DNA from: Calendula officinalis
Taxonomy: Eukaryota > Streptophyta > Magnoliopsida > Asterales > Asteraceae
Direction of reading: 5' to 3'
Assembly (NCBI GenBank): GCA_963853835.1
Contig: OY970822.1
Location: forward strand, 89,571,135-89,635,134
Length of the DNA stretch: 64,000 nt
The number at the start of each line of letters is the position of its first letter. Positions within the stretch are counted from its first letter, which is position 1. A model generated the notes under the pieces. That model did not search any database, was not told the origin of the DNA, and saw only the letters and a list, made by a program, of their open reading frames with translations. The position numbers and the translations under genes are program-made. Shown here piece by piece: positions 1-11,122 of the stretch.

Positions 1-250
1 AATGAAGGAGGAAGAATATAGGGTTTAATGATATAGATGGGAACGGCTAGGGTTTATGATACTAGAGTATTCTGAAATGAGGATTTACTGGAAAGAATCA
101 ACTCGAATAAGCAAACAAAGTGTCGCAATAGGCGTTAATGGGCTATAATGGGCCCGTTGGGCTAGATCGTGCTTTTATATTATGGGCTGGACTAGTCAAA
201 AGAATGGGCCTAATGAGATAATATGATATTTAACTAAATATTCAAAAGTT

Positions 251-683
251 GGGATAATTGCTTTTATATCCTTGTAAAACTCATAAATTATTTCTATATC
301 CTTTTCAAATTTATAAATTATCTATATGTCCTTCTAAACTTTATAATTACCTTCATATCCTTCTAAATTTTTTAAACTCTTTAATGTCCAAAAACCTATT
401 TTATTTATTCAATAAATTGTGATAATATCAATAATACAAATAAATAAACATGATTTCTAATATATAATCAACACATATATTGCATACTTATTTGATAATT
501 ATTGATATTATAATGATTTAATAAATATTAAAATGGGTTTTTGGACATAAAGGAGAGTTTTACAGATTTACAAGGATATAAAGATAATTATAAAATTTAG
601 AAGGATATAGAGATAATTTATGAATTTGAGAAGGATATAAAAATAATTTATGAAGTTTACAGGGATATAAAAGCAATTAACCC
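251..683. repeat. Inverted-repeat element, 433 bp, copy 1
   Basis: The two ends are inverted copies of each other for roughly 200 bp, built of the recurring phrase 'ATATCCTT...AAATTTATAAATTAT' on the left and its complement on the right. It begins GGGATAATTGCTTTTATATCC and ends in the complementary GCAATTAACCC. The flanks share AAAAGTT (244-250 and 685-691), a probable target duplication. A second copy of nearly the same length lies at 61240-61673. No coding potential. Probably a non-autonomous DNA transposon; superfamily not certain. Bases 1-250 hold nothing I recognise. Confidence 0.7.
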
Positions 684-1019
684 TAAAAGTTAAGGAGTAA
701 GAGTTTTAACCAAGTGCTATATAATGTGCAGTATTAAAGATGAAGGTATAAACTATAAACTAAATTTAGGTAAGCAGGTATTTTGACAATATAATCATAG
801 ACTAATTCACAAAAAGCAACAAGGTTACAAGACTATGTACTAATCGCACAACGCATTATCGAGATGGTGATGATTGTGAACATTTGTGAGGCAAGAATAG
901 TAGGACAACTCATTAAACTATAGAACTCTAGAACTGGGCATAACTTGATTCAGTTTTTGATAGATTATGGAAGTAGATTTTAAGTTTGAGAAATAATAGT
1001 GAAAAACCGAGTTTACATA

Positions 1020-1197
1020 CAGGGGAGGACCTAGTATGGTGCCCGGGGTTGCCCGTGCAACCCCTGAAATTTTTCCGAATAGTGTAAAAATAACGTTAAA
1101 ATTTTTATATTTTCTTTTTATTAGTGTAAGTGCAACCCCTAAGGAAAAAATGTGCAACCGGTGACACCCCTTAACTTTTTCTCTGGGTCCGCCACTG
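1020..1197. mobile_element. hAT-type MITE, 178 bp
   Basis: The element starts CAGGGGAGGACC and ends GGGTCCGCCACTG, giving imperfect terminal inverted repeats. An 8-bp target duplication TTTACATA flanks it at 1012-1019 and 1198-1205, as expected for hAT transposition. The open frame that runs across it on the minus strand (918-1277) is incidental. Confidence 0.75.
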
Positions 1198-1365
1198 TTT
1201 ACATAGGCAGAAAATGACAAAAATAGATGAATAGTAATGACTATGGAAGTCAAAGTGAAAGTCAAAATTACGTTCAAACTCGGTCAAAGTCAAACAGTCA
1301 AATTTTTTGTTTCAAGATATACAAGAACGTATCTTTAACATTGAGAAAAACCAATGTCATGTAAA

Positions 1366-1931
1366 TCCTACCCTATATATGAGGCCTAAATTTAAAGAGG
1401 GTTTGACACCATGGCAATTCCAAGCATTCCTATTTGTCCATAATGCCACTTGGAATTCCCTGATTGGTCCACGTTATTTGCACTAATACAAACGAATCTG
1501 GTACATCTTACGGTCTACATTCATATTCATATGCTCCATATACGGCAAACGAATCTGGTACGGCTTACGGTCTACATTCATATGCTCCATATACGGCAAA
1601 CGAATCTGGTACGGCTTACGGTCTACATTCATATGCTCCATATACGGCTTCCTACATACAAGGAAACAAATAACTATTTAAAAGATCGTACATACAAATA
1701 ACTATTTAAAAGATCCTACATACAAAGAAACAAATAAATATTTAAAAGATCAATCAGCGAAGGAAACAAATAACTATATGTAACATTTCTTCATTACCGT
1801 TTTTTTTTGTACAAAATCATCATCACATCTATCGATTATTATGTCATTTAGAAGTATATAAAGTTTTTGGACATTTTTCTACATACTAAAATTTACAGCA
1901 TACCCGCCCATCGGGCGGGTTTTGTAGCTAG
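1366..1931 (+). mobile_element. Short non-autonomous Helitron
   Basis: The 3' end is a GC-rich hairpin (ACCCGCCC / GGGCGGGT) at about 1901-1921 followed by CTAG at 1928-1931, and the next base is T, as in Helitrons. A plausible 5' end, TC at 1366 in TCCTACCCTATATATGAGG, follows an A, so the pair would sit in an A|T target. The 3' end is well supported; the 5' end is inferred. It encloses a 51-bp tandem repeat. Confidence 0.55.
1489..1647. repeat. 51-bp tandem repeat, three units
   Basis: Three units lie head to tail at 1489-1545, 1546-1596 and 1597-1647. Units 2 and 3 are identical 51-mers; unit 1 has an extra ATTCAT and a small difference in the middle. Because 51 is a multiple of three, two plus-strand frames stay open through the array and give 17-residue repeats, but there is no other sign of a gene. 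Confidence 0.9.
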
Positions 1932-2377
1932 TTAGAATATCACTTCAACATTCTGCAAAGAATATATAAATTTTCTTTCATGGTTCCTTGCTAAAACTTT
2001 AAAAATCATGAAGTACTGAAGGATTTATTTAAAGGGTTTTGATAATAACAAGGGTTGTCAATAAGAATAAGAGTAAATAATATGTTTAAATAAATATTGA
2101 TTAATTAAAATTTATGCAAACATTTTTGCGGGAGGTTTTTTAATGATGTTTATTGCAGAAGGAGGGTGTTGCTAAAATAAGGAAAATAAAATAAGATAAA
2201 TATGGATTAGTAGTAGAATTAAATTATATAATATTTATTTAAACACATTATTCACATTATCAAAACTCTTATTTAAGTAATGAGCGATACACATTGGCCC
2301 AAAGATTATACACACTTTTACATAAAATCACACACTAGAATTACACAGAATATGATATGCTTTAATGCATTTTAAGA

Positions 2378-2836
2378 TCAAGAGAGAGACCACTCTTTCT
2401 TAAGCACCGACCTAAGCTCCGACATGTGTTTCTCGCGTAACGTTATGCTAACCGTGAGGCCATCCGAGTGATCTTTTCGTGCAGGAAAAACCAACACGAC
2501 ACCGTTATTTCCAATGTTATCAATAGCACAATTTACATAAACGGGCGTATGTCCTCTTATATCTAGGTCATAGAGCGGTGCATCATGTAAGTCAACAAAA
2601 GTCAATTTCGCTCCGTAAACCATAAAGTCAGGCAATTCATTTACGGATTTCATGGTTTCCTCGATTATTTCTCGTTCATCAACCGCTTGATTCATAATCA
2701 GCTGCACGAGCTCAATCGGGCTGGACTCTGTTACTGGAGACTTTGTTTTGACCACCTCAATTGTTAGGGCCATGTTTGTGATAACCCCTTCGAATGACCT
2801 TTTCGAGCCATTTTTGCAAATTGTCACGGCTTCCAC
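2378..2836 (-). pseudogene. BAHD acyltransferase, C-terminal half, broken
   Basis: The 152-residue frame resembles the end of BAHD acyl-CoA transferases, which esterify or amidate plant secondary metabolites. The matching part is the stretch leading to the conserved C-terminal DFGWG motif and the following PVYV and GVVLVFPA segments, ending with a typical HM-x-x-L tail. Here the motif reads DIRGH (about residues 92-96), so the structurally important Trp and Phe are gone. The catalytic HxxxD half is absent: upstream on the minus strand the similarity stops at about 2840, where a repeat fragment (2860-2935) begins. I read it as a truncated pseudogene. The subfamily cannot be named from what remains. 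Confidence 0.6.
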
Positions 2837-2859
2837 TTGTGGCCCGTGTTTGACCTTAG

Positions 2860-2935
2860 CTAGAGAATGTCAAACCATGCCTTGGCTGAGGCTTGATGGT
2901 GCCGTCACGCAAGGCCTTACGCTTTCTAAAACCTT
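2860..2935. repeat. Fragment of the AAGGTTTTAGAAAGCGC repeat family
   Basis: The segment with GAGGCTTGATGGTG and GCTTTCTAAAACCTTG matches the right end of the longer element at 9333-9754. Only this terminus is present, directly upstream of the broken BAHD gene. The following stretch to 3400 is AT-rich and shows nothing recognisable. Confidence 0.65.
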
Positions 2936-3408
2936 GGGTTATAGTGAACTAGCAAGCCTAGTCTATAATTTCTAAAAGATTTTTGGACAAAACAAAACTT
3001 TTCAAAACCAAAATTTATTTCAAAACAAAAGTTCATGGCACCCTGATTTCAAAACAAAAGTTCATGGTATATTGCATTCCATCATCATGTTTAGTTAGCA
3101 TGAAGTAAGGAAAATGTCATCAAATGTTATTAATTGTGTAACTATTATAAATCTTTCTTATTAGTTAAAAACATAATTTTTTTTAAAAATAAATAACTAA
3201 GTAATATTAAAGATTGAAATATTTAGATAAGATTATTATGAAAAAATATATTTAATTTTAAAAAATAAATAATATATTAATTAACTTTTTATTCTAAGAT
3301 AGATGACGTTGTACAGTTTTCGTAAAAATGTATGTTAAGCATAAATTTATCTCTACTTTATACTTCATATTGTTTAGTAAAACATTTCTATATTTTTTTA
3401 TGGGTTTT

Positions 3409-3530
3409 GTTAATGACAGCCCTTAGGGCTGTCATTAACATGCATAAAAATCTTGTACATTGATTAAAAAAGTAATATTCCTAAAATTCAGGGGGTTATC
3501 TTTGTGTATTTTGCCTTCTTAATGACAGCT
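3409..3530 (+). repeat. Palindrome-ended mini-element, copy A
   Basis: It starts with a perfect 31-bp palindrome at 3409-3439 (arms GTTAATGACAGCCCT around one base). The conserved middle carries TGCATAAAAA, CTTGTACATTGATTAAA and TTCAGGGGGTTATC. It ends in TTAATGACAGC, where the second palindrome is cut short. Other copies lie at 4305-4436, 22133-22274 and 57141-57280. Confidence 0.75.
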
Positions 3531-4304
3531 TCCTTTTTTTTATATACATAACACAAATTAAATATAATAAATCTCGCTAAATCTAAATACATATTATGAT
3601 AAAGAAACACAATCTTTAGTTATCTTAAGAAAACTAGGTACATTTTATAATTTTATAAATTAGCTTATATATAAATAGATTAATTAATTGTATGTATTTT
3701 CTATTATATTCCACGATGGAATGGAAAAAACCACATCTCTTATGTAATGAAAATGAACAAAAGAGAATAAATCACATTACATGAATAATGATCTATTCCA
3801 TTACATCAATAAAAAAAAAAAATGAATTATTTTCATTCTAACGGAATATATCATTTTATTTCCTCTTTGGTTCTAGCATATCAAACACTACCTTCGCCAA
3901 ATATGTATGTATTAGAACCAATACGTGGGAACAACCCTTTTGTCACTACCATTATACAAAATCCAATCATACTAGTTTAATTAAAATGTACATAACTGTT
4001 TAACTTATGTACTACATTTAATTTTCCAAGCTTTCTTTTATTTTTTAATTTTTTATAATGAAATAACTATGTTGATCTTGTATGGCCCATAGATAGAAAG
4101 AAAAGACACAATCAACTACTAGGAGTTCTAGAACTTATTTCTTTTTTAATTATTTTATGTCACATTACTGGACCCACATTAAAATGGGAAAGCTTTACAT
4201 CCACGGTTTCCTAGGTGTTTCGGTGTGGATAGGAGTTGATGAATACGCTATTGACATTATCCCAGCTGTCGGATATCGAGCTTTTCTATTTTAAATTGAA
4301 AAAT

Positions 4305-4436
4305 AATAATGACAGTCCTTATGGTTGTCATTAAGAAGACAAAATACACAAAAGATAACCCCCATAAATTACTTTTTAAATTAATGTACAAGCTTTTTAT
4401 GCATGATAGTGACAGCCCTAAGGGCTGTCATTAACA
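4305..4436 (-). repeat. Palindrome-ended mini-element, copy B
   Basis: Same family as copy A in opposite orientation. The right end is a near-perfect palindrome (GTGACAGCCCTAAGGGCTGTCAT) and the left end is a decayed one (AATGACAGTCCTTATGGTTGTCATT). The spacer has the family middle in reverse complement. Confidence 0.75.
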
Positions 4437-4536
4437 AAACTCTTTTAAATTTTATGATTTATACATTATTATTTCATTTAAGATTACTTTAAACCCCCGC
4501 ATTGGTTTTAAAACCCTACGTTAATAGCATGCTAAT

Positions 4537-4835
4537 ATTTCCTGGTTATCAAAATAAGTGAATCACTTTCAGGTTTACGTTTTTTGAGGCAAAATAAGGT
4601 AATAAGAGATTATTGAAATTAAATGGGGTAATTAGAATGGATAGACACCACTTTTACTAGGATGATGACAAAAATAAATGAGGCTCCACACCCTTAATGA
4701 TATTTAAAGAGTGATAAGTAAGGATAAAAGAGTAATTTTAAATATAAAAACTTACAAATAAGGTAAATTATTAAAGTGATTCACTTATTTTGATACACTC
4801 CAAAAATGAAAGTGATTCATTTATTTTGAAACGGA
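4537..4835. repeat. MITE-like inverted repeat (AAAATAAGTGAATCACTTTC)
   Basis: The left end contains AAAATAAGTGAATCACTTTC and the right end contains its near complement GAAAGTGATTCATTTATTTT, with an extra internal copy just before. A similar element with 'AAAATAAGTGATACACTTT' lies at 44600-44915. Non-coding. The next stretch (4840-5180) resembles the insertion at 12288-12611 and is probably another small repeat. Confidence 0.5.
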
Positions 4836-5343
4836 GCTAGGAAGTAGAAGGTTGGGAATGTCATCGATTGTTTTCAACTGATCAATGCCATCACCTATGG
4901 ATATGCCCCATTGGTTGAATGAATTCGGTTGAAGACTTTGGTTCAAGGAAGAGGTGGAGAAGAGGTTTTGGTGGGCCCAAGACAATGTAAAATAGTATTT
5001 GGTATTTTGTGTATTGTATACAGAGTATTTTATAATAATGATATCTAAAAAGCTAAAGAAAATGAGTATCGATGTCATGAGTATATCAATTGAATGTCAG
5101 TTAAAGTGAGAGCTGACGTGACGCTGATTTAAAAAAAAACTTGACACTATTAATTACGTTATTGTTAACACTGGTCTAACTAAGGTATCTATGTTTGTTA
5201 TAGAATTGTTGCAAGATATTGTTACCTATAATATTACTCTCTTCGTCCTAGTGTTGTTGTCCACCAGACAAAACACGTAGTTCAAAAAATACATTAATTA
5301 TGCTATTTAATCTTTAATTTTTCCTTTTCTAACTTAAATGTTT

Positions 5344-6400
5344 GGGTAAATTACGGTTTTTGTCCCTGACCTATGGCCGATTCGGGGTTTTTGTTCCTAA
5401 TCTGTTTTCTTCCGTTTTTTATCCTTTAAGTTTTTAAAATTCTGGAAATTTGTCCTTCCGTCTATTTTTAGCCGTTAAGTGACTAAAAGTGCAAAAAAGA
5501 TAAGAGTATTTTTGTCTTTTTTCCTCATTCTTCATGTTCTTCAAAAATCCAGATCTGACCTCCCCTTCTTCATCCATGTTCTTTATTATACCCAAACCAC
5601 ACCTAATTAGAAATCCATGTTCTTCATGGATTGTTTGCTTGATGAAATACGAATACGTGTGGATTTTTAAAAGGATTTGTTTAAAAGGATTGTGTTTAAC
5701 CCTTTTAAAAGGATTGTTCTTCATGGATTTTAAAAGGACTGTGTTTATTTTTGTAAACACAAATACGAATCTAGTCTCCATGTTCTTCATGTTTGCTTGA
5801 TGAAATCCACCCGCCAAGAACAACTTCTCCGTCCAAATCTGCATTTCCTTAAAGATCGCCGCCACCAAACAACTTTCCGGCCACCACCTCCATTGCCGCC
5901 TCAACCATCATCTCGCCTCAACCTTTTCTTCTCCGACGAGATCTGCACATAGCCATCGAACCTCCGCCTGCCTCTGCACCACTGCCATTTTCGATCAAAT
6001 TTGTGGTGTTAATTTCAGATCTGATTTAAAATTGAGATCTCCTCTAGTGTTTACGTTTATGGTTCTTCAAAAGGGGTTCTTCAAAAGGGGGCAATGCAAA
6101 GTTTGCTTACGTGAGAGTTTTGATGTCAATAATTTTGCATCTTTTGAAGAACTAGCGTCAATTATGAGTGATTTTAGAATTAGGGTTTAATTGGGGAAGA
6201 ATAAATAAATGAGGAAGATGATGATAGGGGTAATTTGGGAAAAATGACAAAAAAATCGTCACTTAACGGCTAAAAATAGACGGAAGGACAAATTTCCAGA
6301 ATTTTAAAAACTTAAAGGACAAAAAAAAATGGAAGAAAAAAGATTAGGGATAAAAACCCCGAATCGGCCATAGGTCAGGAACAAAAACTGTAATTTACCC
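5344..6400. mobile_element. Mutator-type non-autonomous element, 1057 bp
   Basis: The terminal inverted repeats are about 140 bp and highly similar, starting GGGTAAATTACGGTTTTTGT and ending ACAAAAACTGTAATTTACCC. A perfect 9-bp target duplication TAAATGTTT flanks it at 5335-5343 and 6401-6409, the size typical of Mutator-like elements. No transposase is present. The interior at 5810-6000 is much richer in C and G (runs of CCGCCGCCACC type) than the rest, so it may be captured host DNA, as in Pack-MULEs. Frames crossing it carry no recognisable protein. Confidence 0.85.
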
Positions 6401-6409
6401 TAAATGTTT

Positions 6410-7490
6410 TTTAATTGATTGAAACTTATAACAAAACAATTATTTTGAACAAATAAAAACAAAAATATAAACAATAAAATTAGTACAAGGAATACTATGA
6501 CATTATCCTAAAATCATCCTCCTTCGACCTTCCTACAGAATTTACATAATTATATATTGAAACTCACCAAAAAAACCTAAAGTCCAATCATAATTTAAAA
6601 ATAAAAAAAAAACTTTAATAGAGTATTATAGCCATATCGGAAAGCCTGTCATGGTACAATCAAACTATCAGTCAACGGGTTAGAACAAATTGCTTATCCG
6701 ACCATTGAATTTTGCATCATAACTTATAGCACCCGATTCAAATGAGATCTCCATCAAAAGAAAAATCTTTGAAATAAACGTCAAAATGTTGCTTTCTTGT
6801 AACAGACTTTTGTGGTAATTAAAAAAAAATGCCCCACAAATTGATGTCATACCCAATCTAGTGAATGCAGAATTTATATCTCGACAATTCCATCATCCAC
6901 CAATAACCATCAATTCCATAATTTACTATCTCAATAATACAAAGAATATTAATTCAAACACTAGTGCCTCTTCAACATGGACAAAATTGTATGATACGAC
7001 GACAGGGAATTTAGGGAAAGGAGAAGACAGGTGGGAGGCAAGTTTGGGTGGGATTAAATGCGAAATGACTAATATGCCCTTAACTAATGGAAATTGGAAA
7101 GTATTTAACACCTTTAGATGCGAAAGACTAAAACAAAGCAAAGGTCTCAAATATACTATGCGGAGTTGCGGACCAATGTGGCCAAACTACAAGGACATTT
7201 TTGCAATTTACTCTTTAAATCTAGAAAACTTGATTAGAAGAGAGCACATAATGCGATATTTGCTTAACTTCCATCATGTTCATAAGTAATCTACACATTC
7301 AAAGGTTCATTCACAACATTAAAGAAGGGCATGAAGAAAATGCAAGAAAGAAAATGTTGTGTAAAAAAGAGAACGGTGTTCTTATTAATGTTATGTATAG
7401 TTAAAACTAAATAAGCGAACATATATATTTCCTATAACTAGTTTTTATGCGTCGTAGTTGTGTCGATATTTACACAAAACCTTCGTGCTT
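6410..7490. other. Spacer downstream of the DNAJ20 gene
   Basis: The longest frame here (6861-7289, plus, 142 residues) has a plant-like but unremarkable composition, no recognisable domain and no supporting splice structure. I do not call it a gene. The 3' untranslated region of the minus-strand DnaJ gene probably occupies the part next to 7500. Confidence 0.5.
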
Positions 7491-7499
7491 TATTAATAA

Positions 7500-10336
7500 T
7501 CACGACGATGATTCGTTTCGTTGCTTACGCATTCGTGCTGCCCATGATTCGTTTTCTCTATACATGCTTCTTTTTCTAAGCTCCGATAGTTGACTTTGCC
7601 ATTGTCCTCTCCATTCACTTTTCTCCATTTGCTGCATCATACATAGAAAAATTTGGTCAACTTGAAAGCTAATATGAACGCAAAACAATTTGGTGTAAAA
7701 AGAAGTGCTAAAGAAAGAAAACAAAGCACATTCACTAATATGAGCACATGATGACAAGGTTTCTTGCATAGATATGTGCCAACCAATGGCACGGGACCGT
7801 TGATTCTTTGTCGTCGGTTGAGGAGTCAGTAAAATGAAGGAGAAAGTGACTAAACTATAGGGTAGTTAGAATAAAAAAGGGAATTAATTATAGTAATTTA
7901 ATAAAATTAAATACATATGTATTGTTGGTAGAAGTGAGTCATTTTATACCCGTTAATCCGTTGGGAGTAGCCAGCACTTCTCAGAGCATCTTCAATGGTA
8001 GCTTTTTCAAAAGCTTTTTACTATTTCAATTAGTTTTTGGAAGACTTTTTACCACTAGAATTGAAGGATTTTTTAAAAGCTTATTATAACCATTTATTCT
8101 TCTATAACCCTTTAATTGACTTTTAATGTTTGATTCCTTTAGTCCTATAATTTTATAAAATTACATGTTAAACCCTTTAGTCCCTATTTCAATGTTTTAG
8201 AGTCATGTTTTTCAATATTTGCAATGAAATTTTCTATTTATTTTAATATTAATGTCAGATATTTTAATATTTTATATAAGATATTTTAAAAAATGTTAAG
8301 TTTTATGAAATGTTATAAAAATTGGCAAATTATACATTTGAGGGGTATTTATAAAACATTGAAGATAGACAAAGGTAAGTTAGTAAATATTAATAAGAAA
8401 AAACTTTTGAAAAGGTTAACCATTAGAAAGGGTGTTTATAAAAAGCTTTTTGGTTTGTAGAAATATGATGTGGAAAAAACAATAAACTATTGAGAGATTA
8501 ATCATTTTCAGATAAGAAGAGTGTAATTACCAAACTATCCATTTTCAGATAGGGTGGCTTGCCACATCATCTATTTTACAGGCTAACAAGTTGCGTGACC
8601 ACCGAATTACCAAAATGAACTCATTTCAAATTGTACAATTATCAGGTTGAAACATATTTGGTATAACTAACAAAATGATCATTATCTCATGGTTTTGTCA
8701 TGAAGAAACAGAAAAACGGAGTCATATTATGTTTTTAGGTGATTCGGTTGCTTAAGGGGGAAAAAGGCAAACAAATTCAAGACAACAACGTAAAACCGAT
8801 TGAAAATGAGGTATACCTAACGGTTGGTAGACTATACGCAAATTTGGCAATTTATGATCGTTTCGAATAACATTAAAACAAGACAAGAAATCCTTGACAA
8901 CATCAAGAGTTCAAAACTTAAAAACAAGGTATCATTCTAAATTTAGACAGAAATTGACACAAAAAGAAAAGTATGCCGCGATTACAACAATAGAAGTATG
9001 TATCTATACGAAATTATAATGTCACCAAAATAGAAAAGATATAAAAATTTCACCTAGCACTTTATTATTATAATAAGATTTGTGTTATTTTTGTTAGGAA
9101 AGAAGGTAAAGTAAACTACTCATGCTCTAATTTTATTTAAATTCATTTTAAGCTATTTATATAACTATATCAAAGATAATAATTAATTGTTTTAAGCCAT
9201 CTAGTTACGCATGATGGATGTACAAGAAAACTCAATTAAAATTTATGTTTTAAAATGTGAGTTAACCCGCTAATTTAACCGGGTTAACCAGGACCCTTGC
9301 TAAGAGGAGTGGTCAAAATTGCTAATTTTTTGTAAGGTTCTAAAAGGCGCATCATGGCGGCGCCAAGGCGTGTGGCGCGACGTCGACGTTACGAAACAGA
9401 CCATGGAGGCTGGGTTAGGCGTGGCGTGAGATAAGGCGTGATAAGGCGCAATAAGACGCGCTTTATGACGAGTTTTTTTTAAGGCGACTGTGAAAAATGA
9501 ATTTTTTATTAAAAAAATGGTAAAATATATAATTATAAATTTAGATGTAATATTTTTTATGAGCTTTATATAATGAATTGTTATATAAATCAATAGATCT
9601 ATAAAAAAAAATTAATTTAATATACGTATATATATAAATTATATAAAAAATTTGCCACCTTAAATCACGCATTCAAAAATGCCATGACCCGCCATGGCTC
9701 GCCTTGACTGAGGCTTGATGGTGTCGCAAGCCTTGCGCTTTCTAAAACCTTGATTTTTTACCTACAATCTACCCGGTTCGACCCGTCTAGTAATGTGAGA
9801 ATTAATGCATGAGATTATATATTATAATTTTTTTATATATAAAAAATCACCATAATTGAAGTTTGCAATATAGACGAATTGAATACCTCATCGTTACGTA
9901 TGTTATTAAATCCAAAATGAATCCCCAGAGCCATATCTCTATCATACAAAGCCCTCCGGTTAGGATCGGACAACGTTTCATATGCTTCTTGAACCCGAAT
10001 AAATCTCTGCGTATACTCTTCGACCCGACCCGGTGGGGAAACATCCGGGTGGTACTTTCTCGCTAATTGCTTGTACGCTTGTTTGATCTCTAAAAGTGTC
10101 ACGGTTTCCGGGATACCCAGAAGCTCGTAAAAGCTCAAATCTTCCATGACCGTCTCCGGCACCGCGGCACCACCGCCTTTCACGGCGGCGGCCGCCGATT
10201 TGCTTCTGTAAGATTTGATACTGCGAGTGGCGATTGGTAGACGAATTGATGGTGGAATTGGGAAGTAGGTTCGTGGGGTAATGAGAGGTGGGGGTGTGGT
10301 GGGAATTCTTGAGATCAATCCGTGGTTGCAACACAT
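7500..10336 (-). CDS. Chloroplast DnaJ co-chaperone, DNAJ20-like, two exons
   Basis: The predicted 193-residue protein is a short J-protein of the chloroplast DNAJ20 type, which brings misfolded plastid proteins to stromal Hsp70. Exon 1 is 9887-10336 (150 codons) and exon 2 is 7500-7631 (43 codons plus stop). The donor GAG|GTATTC and the acceptor GATGCAG|CAAATG are both in phase 0, and the 2255-bp intron (7632-9886) is loaded with repeats. Residues 1-60 are rich in Ser, Arg, Pro and Ala and poor in acidic residues, fitting a plastid transit peptide. The J domain covers about residues 67-135 with the HPD signature at 96-98, so Hsp70 stimulation should be intact. The C-terminal EWRGQWQSQLSELRKRS stretch encoded by exon 2 is characteristic of the family. 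Length agrees with the usual ~190-200 residues. No in-frame stop or frameshift is seen, so it looks functional. The symbol is left blank because the family has several paralogues. Confidence 0.88.
7980..8470. repeat. MITE-like AAAAGCTTTTT inverted repeat in the DnaJ intron
   Basis: The left end (CATCTTCAATGGTAGC then CAAAAGCTTTTTAC) and the right end (TAACCATTAGAAAGGGTG, AAAAAGCTTTTTGG) are imperfect inverted copies. No target duplication could be fixed. It lies wholly inside the large intron. Confidence 0.4.
9333..9754. repeat. Terminal-inverted-repeat element in the DnaJ intron
   Basis: The left end reads AAGGTTCTAAAAGGCGCATC, and the right end reads GCGCTTTCTAAAACCTTG, which is its imperfect complement. 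The interior alternates GGCGTG/AAGGCG-rich and very AT-rich parts. Partial copies occur at 2860-2935 and about 13141-13290. Probably a non-autonomous DNA transposon. Confidence 0.6.
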
Positions 10337-10518
10337 GATTTCAATTTCAATTGTGAATGAGAAATATTTGTGATTTTGGTTTTATGGGAATTTATGGTGC
10401 GTGACTCGGAGAAAGGGGTTTGGAAGATATATAAATGAGAATGGGTAGGGTACACGTGTCATCTTACAAGGAGTGGTTTTGTCATTTTAGACGAATGAGC
10501 TATCTCATTTATGATTTA

Positions 10519-10782
10519 CTCCCTCCGTCCCTAAATAAAGTTCCCATTTCTCTTGGGCATAACTTTTTAAGAAATAGTTAGTAGTGGGGTATTTAGTATT
10601 ACTTTTGATTAAAATATAAGATTTGATTGGAGAGAGAAAGTGTTTTAGGAGATAGTTAGTGGTGAAAATATTAGTAATAATATTATTATATTAGGTGGGG
10701 CCCTTAAGTTTGAGAAATGAGAACTTTATTTAGGGACAAAATTTTGAGGACAAATGAGAACTTTATTTAGGGACGGAGGGAG
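10519..10782. mobile_element. Stowaway MITE, 264 bp
   Basis: Terminal inverted repeats CTCCCTCCGTCCCTAAATAA and TTATTTAGGGACGGAGGGAG are flanked by TA on both sides (10517-10518, 10783-10784), the hallmark of Tc1/mariner-derived Stowaway elements. The right terminus is partly duplicated inside the element (GAGAACTTTATTTAGGGAC occurs twice). It sits just upstream of the DnaJ gene, so it could affect its promoter. Confidence 0.92.
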
Positions 10783-10833
10783 TATGATATATCCACTCCA
10801 TTTCGAAAAAAATTACGATTTTTTTGGCATATA

Positions 10834-11122
10834 CTCTCTCCGTCCCACAAAAAACTTCTCATTTGACTTGGACACATGTTTTTAGGAGATATTTGATGAC
10901 TTGATGGTGGGGTATTTGACAATAAATTTGATTAAAATATAGGATTAGTTTGGGGATTGACATAAAGTTAGTGAGAGAAACTTTAAAAAAATGATAAAAA
11001 ATTTCATAAGTTAATAAGATAATATTAATTTATTAAGCGCGTCCCTTCAATTCTCAAATGAGAAGTTTTTTGTGGGATAAATTTTTCTGGTGTAATAGAA
11101 AGTTTTTTGTGGAACTGCGGAG
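10834..11122. mobile_element. Stowaway-like MITE, degenerate
   Basis: It begins CTCTCTCCGTCCCACAAAAA after TA and ends TTTTTTGTGGAACTGCGGAG before TA. The right end has mutated away from the CTCCGTCCC consensus. A partial terminal duplication (AGTTTTTTGTGG) is present near the right end. Confidence 0.8.

Noticed and set aside
1489..1647. Possible CRISPR-like or coding repeat array
   Set aside because: Three direct units without spacers, in a plant Helitron; neither CRISPR nor a supported gene.
6861..7289. 142-residue plus-strand frame
   Set aside because: No recognisable domain, ordinary AT-rich context, no start-site or splice support.
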